Assembly: GCA_963717085.1 (NCBI GenBank) | Contig: CAVQVM010000023.1 | Coordinates: 186,001-250,000 of the forward strand | Direction: 5' to 3' | Length of the DNA: 64,000 nt | DNA from: DASQUK01 sp963717085 | Lineage (GTDB): Bacteria > Actinomycetota > Acidimicrobiia > Acidimicrobiales > VFJN01 | Shown here: piece after piece, positions 35,151 to 43,661 of the stretch | Position numbering within the stretch: the stretch's first letter is position 1 | Layout of the letters: every line of letters starts with the position of its first letter | Translations under genes and position numbers: made by a program | The notes under the pieces: generated by a model | What the model saw: the letters and a program-made list of their open reading frames with translations, nothing else | Databases searched by the model: none | Told to the model about the DNA's origin: nothing

Positions 35151-36659
35151 CTAGCGCTGCAGCTTGGCGCGCAGGCCGCGGCGGTAGCGCAGGCGCACGA
35201 TCCGGCGCAGCGAGGCCGTGACCCAGCCCGGGAGCGGGAACCACTGGAGCTCGCGGCGGAAGTCGAACCGACCTGCCAGCACAGACTTGGTGTTGCAGAA
35301 CGCGCGCAGCCCCTCGACGCCGTGGATCCGGCCGATTCCAGACTCCTTCACCCCGCCGAACGGTAGGCCAGCCACGGCGTAGCTCACCATGCAGTCGTTG
35401 ATGCAGACGTTGCCGGCCTCGATGGCGCGGGCGATCTGCTCGGCCCGCTCGTCGTCGGCCGACCACACGGAGCTGTTGAGGCCGTAGCGCGAGTCGTTGG
35501 CCAGGCGCACGGCCTCCTCGTCATCGCGCACCCGCATGATCGGTAGGACGGGGCCGAACGTCTCGTCCCGCATGATGTCCATCGAGTGGTCGACGTCCAC
35601 CAGGACCGTCGGTTCGTACCACAGGCCGGCCCGGCCCGGGACCCGACGACCACCGATCAGGACCTTGGCGCCCTTGGCCCCGGCGTCGGCGACGTGCCGC
35701 TCGACCGTCTCGACCTGAGGGCCGAAGCTCATCGACCCGATGTCGTGCCCGGGGCCGCGACCCTGCCGGACCGCCCTGGTCCGCTCCACGACGAGGTCGA
35801 CGAACCGGTCGTAGACAGCGTCCTCGACGTACACCCGCTCGACAGACATGCAGGTCTGCCCGGCGTTCATGAAGGCGCCCCACACCGCGCCGGACGCGGC
35901 GCGCTCGACGTCGGCGTCGTCGCACACGATCATCGGATCCTTGCCGCCGAGCTCGAGCAGCACCGGCGTCAGGGTCGCGGCCGCCGCCGCCATCACGAGC
36001 TTGCCGGTGCGGACCGAGCCGGTGAACGCGACCTTCTGCACGCCGGCGCGGACGAGGGCATCCCCGGTGCGGCCGCCTCCCGTCACGACCTGCACGAGGT
36101 CAGGATGGGTGCCGGCCTCGGCGAACAGCCTGCCGATCTCCAGGCCCACCAGGGGGGTGACCTCGGAGGGCTTGAGGACCACGGTGTTGCCGGCCAGCAG
36201 GGCCGACACCACCGGCGTCATGGCCAACGTGAGCGGATAGTTCCACGGCGAGATCACGCCCACCACGCCCATCGGCTCGTAGCTGCGCCAGGCCCGTTTG
36301 TGCGGCAGCAGCGACCCCACCGGCACCTTCTCCGAGCGGAGCGCCTTGGCCCCGTGCTTGCGGTAATGCTCGATCAGCTCGCACGTCGCCAGCACCTCGG
36401 CGCTGAGCGCCTCGGGCTCCAGCTTGCCGGTCTCGCTACAGATGACGTCGACGACCCGGTCGATCCGGTCGATCAGCAGGTCCCGCACCGCCAGCACGTG
36501 GTCGAGGCGGTGGTCGAAGTCCAGGGTGCTCCAGGCCCTGAACGCCTGACGGGCTCGGGCGACGGCGGCGGCCACGTCGTCGGGTCCGTGCTCCGGCAGG
36601 CGCGCCAACACCTCGCCCGTGCGCGGGTCGAGGGTGTCGAAGCCGGGCTCCATCACCAT
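35151..36659 (-). CDS. NAD(P)+-dependent aldehyde dehydrogenase
   Basis: 502 residues from ATG 36659 (GCGGGAAAC upstream), full family length. Cofactor-binding PWNYPLTLA, VVLKPSEVTP and FTGSVRTGK are followed by the general-base glutamate in LELGGKDP and the catalytic cysteine in NAGQTCMSVERVYV. The C-terminus (VAGLPFGGVKESGIGRIHG) is typical of the succinate-semialdehyde/benzaldehyde-type branch. Residues after ~470 form a basic tail. Upstream in-frame codons to 36740 would overlap the preceding LLM gene. Confidence 0.93.
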   Translation of the reverse strand: MVMEPGFDTLDPRTGEVLARLPEHGPDDVAAAVARARQAFRAWSTLDFDHRLDHVLAVRDLLIDRIDRVVDVICSETGKLEPEALSAEVLATCELIEHYRKHGAKALRSEKVPVGSLLPHKRAWRSYEPMGVVGVISPWNYPLTLAMTPVVSALLAGNTVVLKPSEVTPLVGLEIGRLFAEAGTHPDLVQVVTGGGRTGDALVRAGVQKVAFTGSVRTGKLVMAAAAATLTPVLLELGGKDPMIVCDDADVERAASGAVWGAFMNAGQTCMSVERVYVEDAVYDRFVDLVVERTRAVRQGRGPGHDIGSMSFGPQVETVERHVADAGAKGAKVLIGGRRVPGRAGLWYEPTVLVDVDHSMDIMRDETFGPVLPIMRVRDDEEAVRLANDSRYGLNSSVWSADDERAEQIARAIEAGNVCINDCMVSYAVAGLPFGGVKESGIGRIHGVEGLRAFCNTKSVLAGRFDFRRELQWFPLPGWVTASLRRIVRLRYRRGLRAKLQR

Positions 36660-36729
36660 GTTTCCCGCTCTCGGTCTTCGGCCGGGCCGCTCGGGCCCCG
36701 CTCGCTCTCTCGCCCTCCGGGACGCTCGC

Positions 36730-37764
36730 TCAGTCGCCAATCCACTCCTTGAGCCGGCCGACCAGCGCCGGGATGTCCGCAGCGATCGGCGTCACGTTGA
36801 GAACCGTGACGCCCGTGTCCCGGTAGGCGGCGATCCGGTCGCGGACGTAGCCCTCGGGACCGCAGATGGTGGCGGCCTCCAGGAGGCCGGGTGGGACGGC
36901 CGCGGCCGCCTCGTCCTTCCGCCCGTCGAGGTACAGATCCTGGATCTTCTCCGCCTCCGCCTCGTACCCGAACCGCCGGGCCAGGTCGTTGTAGAAGTTG
37001 CGGCCCTTGGCGCCCATGCCCCCGACGTAGAGCGCCAGCATCGGCCGGGCCAGGTCGCGCATGCCGGTGGCGTCGTCGCCTACGGCCAGCAGCCCACCGG
37101 CGACGATCTCGAGCGGTCCCAGGTCGGGCGGGCGCTTCGTCGCGCCCGCGGCCAGGTCGGGCCCCCACACCTCGTCCACCTTCTCCGGCAGGTAGAAGAT
37201 CGGCAGCCAGCCGTCGGCGACCTCGGCAGTCATCCGCACGTTGCGGGGACCGAGCGACGCCACGTAGATGGGCACGCGCTCCCGGACCGGCGTGGGGATC
37301 AGCTTGAGCGGCTTGCCCAGGCCGCTGCCTTGGCCCGGTGGCAGCGGGAGCGTGTACGAGCGGCCCTGGTGCGTGACCCGTTCCCGGGTCCAGACCTTCC
37401 GGCAGATCTCGATGATCTCCCGGGTGCGGCCCACCGGCTCTGTGTAGGGGATGCCGTGCCAGCCCTCGATGACCTGCGGACCGGAGGCGCCGAGGCCCAG
37501 CACGCAGCGGCCGTCCGACAGGGCGTCGACCCCCGCGGCGGTCATGGCGAGCAGGGTCGGCGTGCGGGTGTAGATGGGCAGGATGGCGGCGCCGATCCCG
37601 AGGCGCTCGGTCACGGCCGCCAGGTAGCCCATGAGGCTCACCCCGTCGAACCCGTACGCCTCGGCCACCCACACCATGTCGAGCCCCGCCGCCTCGAGCT
37701 CGGCCGCCTGGGCGGCGGACTCCTTGAACCCGCCTGCGTAGCTGAGCGGCATGCTGAGCTTCAA
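36730..37764 (-). CDS. LLM-class F420-dependent oxidoreductase
   Basis: 344 residues. Luciferase-like monooxygenase barrel: AAELEAAGLDMVWVAEAYGFDGVSLMGYLAA near the start, then GAAILPIYTRTPTLLAMTAAGVD and RCVLGLGASGPQVIEGWHG. This is the MSMEG/Rv-type subgroup that usually uses coenzyme F420. The TTG at 37764 (TTGAAGCTCAGC, giving MKLSMPLSYAGG) follows GGGGG and fits the family N-terminus. Its gene ends 70 bp before the aldehyde dehydrogenase, so the two may act in one pathway. Related proteins are at 52833 and at the right end of the window. Confidence 0.9.
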   Translation of the reverse strand: MKLSMPLSYAGGFKESAAQAAELEAAGLDMVWVAEAYGFDGVSLMGYLAAVTERLGIGAAILPIYTRTPTLLAMTAAGVDALSDGRCVLGLGASGPQVIEGWHGIPYTEPVGRTREIIEICRKVWTRERVTHQGRSYTLPLPPGQGSGLGKPLKLIPTPVRERVPIYVASLGPRNVRMTAEVADGWLPIFYLPEKVDEVWGPDLAAGATKRPPDLGPLEIVAGGLLAVGDDATGMRDLARPMLALYVGGMGAKGRNFYNDLARRFGYEAEAEKIQDLYLDGRKDEAAAAVPPGLLEAATICGPEGYVRDRIAAYRDTGVTVLNVTPIAADIPALVGRLKEWIGD

Positions 37765-37774
37765 CGAGATCCCC

Positions 37775-38161
37775 CTACGCAGCGGCCAGGCGCTCGCGTG
37801 CCCGCCGGGAGCGGTCGAGCAGGTGTGCCGGCACCGACACACCGTTCACGGTCTTGTCCTCGCCCGCGGGCGCCGCGCCGTCCTCGGCGGCCTCGTCGGC
37901 CTGTTCGGCGGCCTCCTCGGCGGCGATCGCCACCTGCTCGCGCCGCTCGAGGGCCGAGACGAAGTCGCGCGGGCGGGCCAGGACCGCACCGTCGAGCGAG
38001 CCGATGTCGACGCCGTTGTCGAACAGCACCCGATACCGGGTCCAGGCGAAACCCTCGACCAGATAGACGCGTCCCCGGGTGCCGGCCGGCACGCCCGGCA
38101 GGTAGTCGAGGTTCTTCACCTTCTCGTTCCGCCTGAACCCGTCGAACGCGGCCTTCGCCAT
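37775..38161 (-). CDS. Conserved-looking hypothetical protein with alanine/glutamate-rich linker
   Basis: 128 residues, family not recognised. The first ~65 residues look like a compact beta-rich domain (GTRGRVYLVEGFAWTRYRVLF, then NGVDIGSLDG). An Ala/Glu-rich coiled stretch (IAAEEAAEQADEAAEDG) and a C-terminal helical segment (VPAHLLDRSRRARERLAAA) follow. The RVYLVEG...YRVLFDNG pattern suggests an SH3-like barrel. It is 10 bp upstream of the LLM gene in the same direction, probably co-transcribed, and divergent from marR-type gene 38251. Confidence 0.7.
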   Translation of the reverse strand: MAKAAFDGFRRNEKVKNLDYLPGVPAGTRGRVYLVEGFAWTRYRVLFDNGVDIGSLDGAVLARPRDFVSALERREQVAIAAEEAAEQADEAAEDGAAPAGEDKTVNGVSVPAHLLDRSRRARERLAAA

Positions 38162-38219
38162 ACGCCCATGATCCTGCCAAATCGGCCACGGATTGCCCGA
38201 ATTTCCCGGCTGTTGGAAT

Positions 38220-38249
38220 AGTTCGCCTAACTAATTAGCCTAGTGAACT
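38220..38249. promoter_or_regulatory. Dyad-symmetric operator candidate for the MarR regulator
   Basis: A 30-bp dyad centred on CTAATTAG (38231-38238) with outer arms AGTTC (38220-38224) and GAACT (38245-38249) exactly symmetric about the same centre. AT-rich dyads of this shape are typical MarR sites. It ends one base before the ATG of the MarR gene, leaving no room for a normal ribosome-binding site, so the transcript may be leaderless. Binding here would also cover the divergent promoter of 37775-38161. Confidence 0.65.
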
Positions 38250-38250
38250 G

Positions 38251-38706
38251 ATGGCAGGTACAACGACGGCCGACTTCGAGATCACCGAGCTTGCCGGACG
38301 CCTGCGGCTGGCGTCGGCACGGCTCCACCGTCGGCTGCGGCAGGAGGCCGACACCGGCCTCTCACCGTCACAGCAGTCGGCGCTGGGCACGATCGACCTC
38401 CAGGGCCCGATCACGCTGGGCGACCTCGCCGCCGCGGAGCAGGTGACGCCGCCGACGATCACGAAGGTGGTCGCCCGACTCGAGGAGGAGGGCCTGATCG
38501 ACCGGAGCGTCGACGCATCCGACCGGCGCATCATCCGGGTGTCGACCACCCGCGAGGGACGTCGGCGCCTCGAACACAGCCGGGCCCGGCGGAATGCGTT
38601 CCTCGCCGCCCGGCTCGACGAGCTCGGTCCCGACGCCATGCGCCGGCTCCATGACGCCATCGATGCGCTCGAGGAGCTTGCCGGCGTCGGGGCGTCGCGC
38701 ACTTGA
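38251..38706 (+). CDS. MarR-family transcriptional regulator
   Basis: 151 residues. Winged helix-turn-helix with recognition region ITLGDLAAAEQVTPPTITKVVARLEEEGLI and the wing RSVDASDRRIIRVSTT, where DxR is diagnostic of MarR proteins. Dimerisation helices flank it. It probably represses itself and the MFS exporter that overlaps its stop codon, responding to a small molecule. The operator candidate lies immediately upstream. Confidence 0.93.
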   Translation: MAGTTTADFEITELAGRLRLASARLHRRLRQEADTGLSPSQQSALGTIDLQGPITLGDLAAAEQVTPPTITKVVARLEEEGLIDRSVDASDRRIIRVSTTREGRRRLEHSRARRNAFLAARLDELGPDAMRRLHDAIDALEELAGVGASRT

Positions 38707-39989
38707 GCGAGCGTCTGCGCATCGCCGGCCACGAGACGTTCCGTTCGTTCGCGAGCCGGAACTTCCGCCTCTTCTTCGGGGGCCAGCTCATCAGCCAGGC
38801 CGGCACGTGGATGCAGTCGGTCGCGATCACCTGGCTCGTCTTCGACCTCACCGGCAGCGGCGTCGCCCTCGGCCTCGTGACCGCGGCGGAGTTCCTGCCC
38901 ATCCTGGTGTTCGGCGCCTGGGCGGGAGTGATCGCCGACCGCGTCGACCGCCACCGGCTGATGATCTGCACCCAGTCGGCGTTCCTGGCCCTGGCGACCA
39001 CGCTGTCGGTGCTCACCCTGAGCGGCCGCATCACCGTCGGCGCGCTGTTCCTTCTGTCGCTCGTCTTCGGGATCATCAACGCCTTCGACAACCCGTCGCG
39101 CCGGGCGCTGGTGGTCGAGCTCGTCCCCGAGACCGACGTTCCCAACGCCGTCGGACTGAACAGCGCGCTCATGACCGGGTCGCGGGTCGTCGGTCCCACG
39201 ATCGCGGGCGTGCTCATCGCGGGGCCCGGCGCCGGCGTGTGCTTCGCCGTGAATGCCGTGACCTACGTGGCCGTGATCGGGGCCCTCCTGCGCATGAACC
39301 GGGCGCGGTTCCGATCGTCCCCACGGGTCGCCAAGGCAAAGGGCCAGCTCCGCGAGGGCCTGCGGTACATGTGGCGGACGCCCGAGCTGCGCCTGCCCAT
39401 CATCCTCATGGCCGTGGTCGGCACGGTGGCGTTCAACTATCCGGTGACCCTGCCGCTGCTGGCCGAGCGGAGCTTCCACGGCACGGCGTCGACGTTCACA
39501 ATGCTGTTCGCCACGCTCAGCCTCGGATCGGTGTTCGGCGCCCTGGTGGTGGCGCGGCGGAGCTCCGTGGACCTGGGATTCCTGGTGCGGTCCGGTGCCG
39601 GACTGGCGGCCTCCACCCTGGCTCTGGCCGCGGCGCCGACGCTGCCGTTGGCGGTCCTCGCCACGGTGACGGTGGGCTTCTGCAACGTGTTGATGATCTC
39701 GGGCGCCAACACCGTCGTGCAGCTGCGGGCGGCGCCACCGATGCGGGGCCGGGTGCTTGCGCTGCTCACCGTGGTGTTCCTGGGATCGACCCCGATCGGA
39801 AGCCCGATCATTGGCGCGGTGGCCGAGCTGACCGACGTCCGGGTGGCCCTCGTCCTCGGCGGCCTGGCCACCGGCCTCGCCACGGCCTGGACGGCACGCC
39901 AGATGCGGGCCGCGCCCCAACCGAAACCTGCCGCGGGATTGGTTGCCATGGCCACCAATCCCGCGGCAGGTTTCCGCGAGGTGGCCTAG
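38703..39989 (+). CDS. MFS transporter, EntS/MFS_3-type exporter
   Basis: 428 residues, 12 predicted membrane segments. The start (RSFASRNFRLFFGGQLISQAGTWMQ) and loop AGVIADRVDRHRLM are typical of the MFS_3 group, which includes enterobactin and macrolide exporters. The TTG start at 38703 overlaps the MarR stop (TTGA). The last ~17 residues before REVA are encoded by a 21-bp inverted repeat (39923-39974), so the natural C-terminus may have been altered. Regulated efflux of a toxic compound is the likely role. Confidence 0.92.
   Translation: MSERLRIAGHETFRSFASRNFRLFFGGQLISQAGTWMQSVAITWLVFDLTGSGVALGLVTAAEFLPILVFGAWAGVIADRVDRHRLMICTQSAFLALATTLSVLTLSGRITVGALFLLSLVFGIINAFDNPSRRALVVELVPETDVPNAVGLNSALMTGSRVVGPTIAGVLIAGPGAGVCFAVNAVTYVAVIGALLRMNRARFRSSPRVAKAKGQLREGLRYMWRTPELRLPIILMAVVGTVAFNYPVTLPLLAERSFHGTASTFTMLFATLSLGSVFGALVVARRSSVDLGFLVRSGAGLAASTLALAAAPTLPLAVLATVTVGFCNVLMISGANTVVQLRAAPPMRGRVLALLTVVFLGSTPIGSPIIGAVAELTDVRVALVLGGLATGLATAWTARQMRAAPQPKPAAGLVAMATNPAAGFREVA
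39923..39974. terminator. Perfect 21-bp stem inverted repeat at the 3' end of the MFS gene
   Basis: GAAACCTGCCGCGGGATTGGT at 39923-39943 is complementary to 39954-39974 without a mismatch; the 10-nt spacer holds the palindrome GCCATGGC. It lies inside the coding sequence, 15 bp before the stop. No T-tract follows. It could be a terminator between the MFS gene and the convergent acyl-CoA dehydrogenase, or an inserted palindromic element. Confidence 0.8.
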
Positions 39990-40017
39990 GCCCAGGCGAC
40001 AGGCGGCGCCTCGGTCG

Positions 40018-41130
40018 TCAGTCGTGCGGCAGGCCCAGCGCCCGTTCGCCGATGATGTTGCGCTGGACCTCACCGGTTCCACCCCCGACGGTCAGGGCGG
40101 GAGCGAACAGGAACCCGTAGTGCCAGAGGTCGACCGGGACACCGAGCGGTCCGTGGTCGGTGAGCATCCCGGCCGCCCCGGCAAGGTCCTTGGCCAGCCG
40201 GAACAGGTGCTGGCCGTGCTCGTCGGCCAGCACCTTGCGGACGGACGCCTCGGGCCCGGGCGGCTCGCCCCGAATCTGGGCGCTCACCGTCCGCAGGCGG
40301 ATCAGGCGCAGCAGTTCGCCCTCGATGTGCAGGCGGACGATCCGATCGCGCAGCATCGGGTCGGCGACCGGTCCGCGGGAACGCACGACGGCGAGCAGGT
40401 CCTCGGCCGCCGGCCCCCGGCCCCACAGGCCGCCGCCGGTCGAGAGGGACACCCGCTCGTTGGCCAGCGTCACCTTGGCAAGCTCCCAGCCCCGGCCCTC
40501 CTCTCCGACCAGGGTGTCCGCCGACAGGCGCACGTCGTCGAGGAACACCTCGTTGAACATGTGGGCGCCCGTCATCTCGACGATCGGACGCACGGTCACG
40601 CCCGGAGCGTCCATGGGGCAGACGAAGTACGAGATGCCGCGGTGCTTGGGCGCCTCCGGATCGGTCCGCGCGATGAGGATCCCGAAGCGGGCCTCGTGGG
40701 CGAGCGAGGTCCAGATCTTCTGGCCGGTGACGACCCACTCGTCTCCGTCGCGCACGGCGCGGGTGGTGAGCGACGCCAGGTCCGAGCCGGCGCCGGGCTC
40801 GCTGAAGAGCTGGCACCAGATCTCGTCACCCGACAGCAGCGGGGGGAGGTAGCGCTCCTGCTGCGCCTGGGTGCCGGCGTGGAGCAACGTCGGACCGGCC
40901 CAGCCGATGCCCACCGGGTTGGCGGGTCGGGCGACACCCGCCCCCCGCAGCTCTTCGTCGATCGCCAGCTGGTGGACCGGATCGGCGTCCAGCCCGTAGG
41001 GCTTGGGCCAATGTGGCGCGACGAGCCCGGCCGCGGCCAGCTCGCGGCCCGACGGTGATGGATGCTCGGCCAGCCACACCCGCACCTCGACCCGCCGCGG
41101 ATCGTCGTCGGCCGGCAGTTCGAAGTCCAC
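40018..41130 (-). CDS. Acyl-CoA dehydrogenase family protein
   Basis: 370 residues, the usual length of actinobacterial FadE proteins. Family motifs: LFSEPGAGSDLASL (FAD/substrate loop), VVTGQKIWTSLAHEARFGILIART, the middle beta domain, and the C-terminal flavin motif GGGTGEVQRNIIGERALGLP. It removes two hydrogens from an acyl-CoA, passing electrons to ETF. The catalytic base cannot be assigned with certainty by eye. It diverges from the acyl-CoA synthetase gene across 82 bp; the two probably work in one degradation route. Confidence 0.92.
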   Translation of the reverse strand: MDFELPADDDPRRVEVRVWLAEHPSPSGRELAAAGLVAPHWPKPYGLDADPVHQLAIDEELRGAGVARPANPVGIGWAGPTLLHAGTQAQQERYLPPLLSGDEIWCQLFSEPGAGSDLASLTTRAVRDGDEWVVTGQKIWTSLAHEARFGILIARTDPEAPKHRGISYFVCPMDAPGVTVRPIVEMTGAHMFNEVFLDDVRLSADTLVGEEGRGWELAKVTLANERVSLSTGGGLWGRGPAAEDLLAVVRSRGPVADPMLRDRIVRLHIEGELLRLIRLRTVSAQIRGEPPGPEASVRKVLADEHGQHLFRLAKDLAGAAGMLTDHGPLGVPVDLWHYGFLFAPALTVGGGTGEVQRNIIGERALGLPHD

Positions 41131-41212
41131 GGGACGACCCTACGTGGGGTGGGCCACCTACGGACCAACCGCTACCCTCCGACGAGCCGCCGATCCCCCG
41201 AGGAGCGCACCG

Positions 41213-42826
41213 ATGCCAGGCTGGAGCTTCGCCGATGTCTGGGAGGTCATCGCCCAGCAGCTGCCGGACGCCCCCTGCCAGATCCAGGGTGACAGGCGCA
41301 TCTCGTGGGACGAGTTCGACCGCCGCGCGAACGGGGTGGCGCAGACCCTGCTCGACGCCGGCGTTGCCGAGCAGGACAAGGTGGCCCAGTACCTCTACAA
41401 CTGCCCCGAGTACATCGAGTCGATGTTCGCGGGGTTCAAGGCCGGGCTGGTCCCGATCAACACCAACTACCGCTACCAGGACGACGAGCTCGTCTACCTG
41501 TGGGACAACGCCGACTGCGTGGCCATCGTGTTCCACGGCGCCTTCACCGACACGATCGAGCGCATCCGCGAGCGTCTCCCACGGGTGCACACCTGGCTGT
41601 GGGTCGACGACGGCAGCGGCCCTCGTCCCGACTGGGCGGTCGCCTACGAGGATGCCGCCGCGTCTCACCCGGAGCGGGCGGCGGGGCCGTGGGGACACGA
41701 CGGCGATCACCTGATCATGCTCTACACCGGCGGGACCACCGGGATGCCGAAGGGTGTCATGTGGCGGCAGGACGACCTGTTCCGCAACCTGGTGTCGCAG
41801 GTGAACCCCGTCTACAAGGACGCCGAGGCCGACCCGGCGATGGTGCGGGAACAGGTGAGGGACGTGGGGCCCGTCGGCCTCCCCGCCTGCCCACTCATGC
41901 ACGGCACCGGCCTCTACACGCAGCTCATCTGCCTGGCGCTGGGCGGGAGCACGGTGACCCTCGCGTCGCGCCGCTTCGACATCGAGGAGATGTTCGACAC
42001 GATCGAGCGCGAGCGGGTCAACCAGATCGCCATCGTCGGGGACGCCTTCGGCAAGCCCATGCTCAAGGCACTCGACGAGAACCCGGGACGATGGGACCTG
42101 GCCAGCCTGTTCCTGGTCGCATCTTCGGGCGTGATGTTCAGCGAACCGGTCAAGCAGGGTCTGCTCCGGCATCACCCGAACATGCTGTTGGTCGACGCCT
42201 TCTCCTCGTCCGAGGCGATCGGCATGGGCCAGTCGGTCTCCTCCGGAACGTCGGCCAGCGACACGGCCAAGTTCGTGCTGGGCGAGCACACGATCGTGAT
42301 CACCGACGACGGCCGGCGGCTGGAGCCGGGGTCCGACGAGATCGGCCGGGTGGCGGTGGGCGGGCACCAGCCCGTCGGCTACTACAAGGACCCGGAGAAG
42401 ACCGCCGCCACGTTCATCGAGTTCGAGGGTCGGCGCTACTCCTGCCCGGGTGACTACGCCCGGGTGGAGGCCGACGGCAGCCTGACCCTGCTCGGCCGGG
42501 GCTCCGTGGTCATCAACACCGGAGGCGAGAAGGTCTTCCCCGAGGAGGTCGAGGAGGCGCTCAAGACCTATCCGGGGATCCGAGATGCGGTGGCCGTGGG
42601 CATCCCCGACGATCGCTTCGGCGAGGTGGTCACCGCGGTGGTCGAAGTCGCCGACGGAGCCGACGTCGAGCCCGACGCCGTCATCGACCACGTCCGGTCC
42701 AAGCTGGCCGTCTACAAGGCGCCGAGGCGGGTTTTCGTCATCGACACCATCGGCCGGGCGCCCAACGGCAAGGTCGACTACAAGCGCCTGCGGGCGTACG
42801 CGATCGACAATTCGGCCGCCGGGTAG
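41213..42826 (+). CDS. Acyl-CoA synthetase, AMP-binding (FadD-type)
   Basis: 537 residues from ATG 41213 with AGGAG 8 nt upstream. Adenylating-enzyme motifs: A3 loop YTGGTTGMPKGVM, A5-like AFSSSEAIGMG, A7 SCPGDYAR, A8 VINTGGEKVFPEEVEEA and catalytic lysine in PNGKVDY near the C-terminus. It activates a carboxylic acid to its CoA thioester. The branch (SSGVMFSEPVKQGLL) resembles steroid- or cholesterol-pathway FadD enzymes of mycobacteria, an inference only. Its stop lies in the first copy of an 11-bp tandem repeat. Confidence 0.93.
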   Translation: MPGWSFADVWEVIAQQLPDAPCQIQGDRRISWDEFDRRANGVAQTLLDAGVAEQDKVAQYLYNCPEYIESMFAGFKAGLVPINTNYRYQDDELVYLWDNADCVAIVFHGAFTDTIERIRERLPRVHTWLWVDDGSGPRPDWAVAYEDAAASHPERAAGPWGHDGDHLIMLYTGGTTGMPKGVMWRQDDLFRNLVSQVNPVYKDAEADPAMVREQVRDVGPVGLPACPLMHGTGLYTQLICLALGGSTVTLASRRFDIEEMFDTIERERVNQIAIVGDAFGKPMLKALDENPGRWDLASLFLVASSGVMFSEPVKQGLLRHHPNMLLVDAFSSSEAIGMGQSVSSGTSASDTAKFVLGEHTIVITDDGRRLEPGSDEIGRVAVGGHQPVGYYKDPEKTAATFIEFEGRRYSCPGDYARVEADGSLTLLGRGSVVINTGGEKVFPEEVEEALKTYPGIRDAVAVGIPDDRFGEVVTAVVEVADGADVEPDAVIDHVRSKLAVYKAPRRVFVIDTIGRAPNGKVDYKRLRAYAIDNSAAG

Positions 42827-42848
42827 CCGCCGGGTAGCCGCCGGGTAG
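42816..42848 (+). repeat. 11-bp tandem repeat, three copies, spanning the acyl-CoA synthetase stop codon
   Basis: CCGCCGGGTAG occurs three times head to tail. The first copy contains the TAG stop of the synthetase gene. Because the unit is 11 bp, each following TAG falls in a different frame. This looks like slippage that supplied extra stop codons in all three frames. Confidence 0.92.
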
Positions 42849-42922
42849 CCGTCGCGTGGCCATTACTGGCCACCACAGGGCCAATGTGTGATCGACGCTG
42901 AACGGGCGGGTACGGTGCGCCC

Positions 42923-43579
42923 GTGTCCGAGCCCTTCGAGCCCGAGCACGAGCTACGCAAGCGGTTCCGCCAGGAGCTCGACGAGATCCACGCCCGGGTC
43001 ATCCGCCTGTTCGCCCTCGTCACCGAGGGCGTGGCAGCGGCCTCAGAGTCGCTGCTGGCCGGTGACACCGAGATGGCCCGCCGTTTGGCGGGCCGCGACG
43101 CGCTCGTCGATCAGCTCGAGGCCGATCTGGAGAAGGTGGCCGAGCGCGAGCTCCTCACGCAGGGGCCGATGGGGCGCGACATGCGCTACCTGGTGTCGGT
43201 GCTGCGCATCGTGCCCGAGCTGGAGCGCAGCGGCGATCTCGCCGAGCACATCGCGCAGCGGGCCGCCACCGGGCTAGCCCTGCGCCTCACGCCTACGGTC
43301 CGGGGGCTGCTGGAGCAGCTGGGCACCACCTGCGTCGTGATGTGGCAGGGCGCTGCCGATGCGTGGGTGGAACGCGACCCCGAGGCCGCTGAGCGCCTCG
43401 ACACGACCGACGACCGCATCGACAGCTTGCACGACCAGTTGGTCGAGGAGCTGGGCAAGTCGGACATCGCGCTTCCCGACGCTCTGCAGGCCACCCTCGT
43501 GGCGCGGTTCTACGAGCGCCTCGGCGACCACGCTGTGCACATCGCCGAACGCATCCGCTACCTGGCCGTCGGGACCTGA
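42923..43579 (+). CDS. phoU: PhoU-family phosphate signalling/uptake regulator
   Basis: 218 residues, two tandem three-helix PhoU domains. The first begins LRKRFRQELDEIHARVIRLFALV and has the metal-binding-type helix RYLVSVLRIVPELERSGDLAEHIAQ; the second repeats it as ATLVARFYERLGDHAVHIAERIRYL. PhoU damps the PhoR/PhoB system through the Pst transporter. No pst or phoR genes are adjacent here, so the gene is detached from the usual operon. GTG start at 42923. Confidence 0.92.
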   Translation: MSEPFEPEHELRKRFRQELDEIHARVIRLFALVTEGVAAASESLLAGDTEMARRLAGRDALVDQLEADLEKVAERELLTQGPMGRDMRYLVSVLRIVPELERSGDLAEHIAQRAATGLALRLTPTVRGLLEQLGTTCVVMWQGAADAWVERDPEAAERLDTTDDRIDSLHDQLVEELGKSDIALPDALQATLVARFYERLGDHAVHIAERIRYLAVGT

Positions 43580-43661
43580 TGCGCTTTCGCCTGGTCCAGG
43601 CGCGCCCGAGGAGAGCGAGCAATGCGGGGCCGCCCCAGACACCCCTCTACGCTCCTGCGCC

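Noticed and set aside
36659..36740. N-terminal extension of the aldehyde dehydrogenase
   Set aside because: The extra 27 residues are Arg/Ala-rich, overlap the upstream gene and lie before a well-placed ribosome-binding site at the internal ATG.
40826..42691. 621-codon open frame on the minus strand
   Set aside because: Antisense to the acyl-CoA synthetase gene and crosses into the end of the acyl-CoA dehydrogenase; shadow composition.
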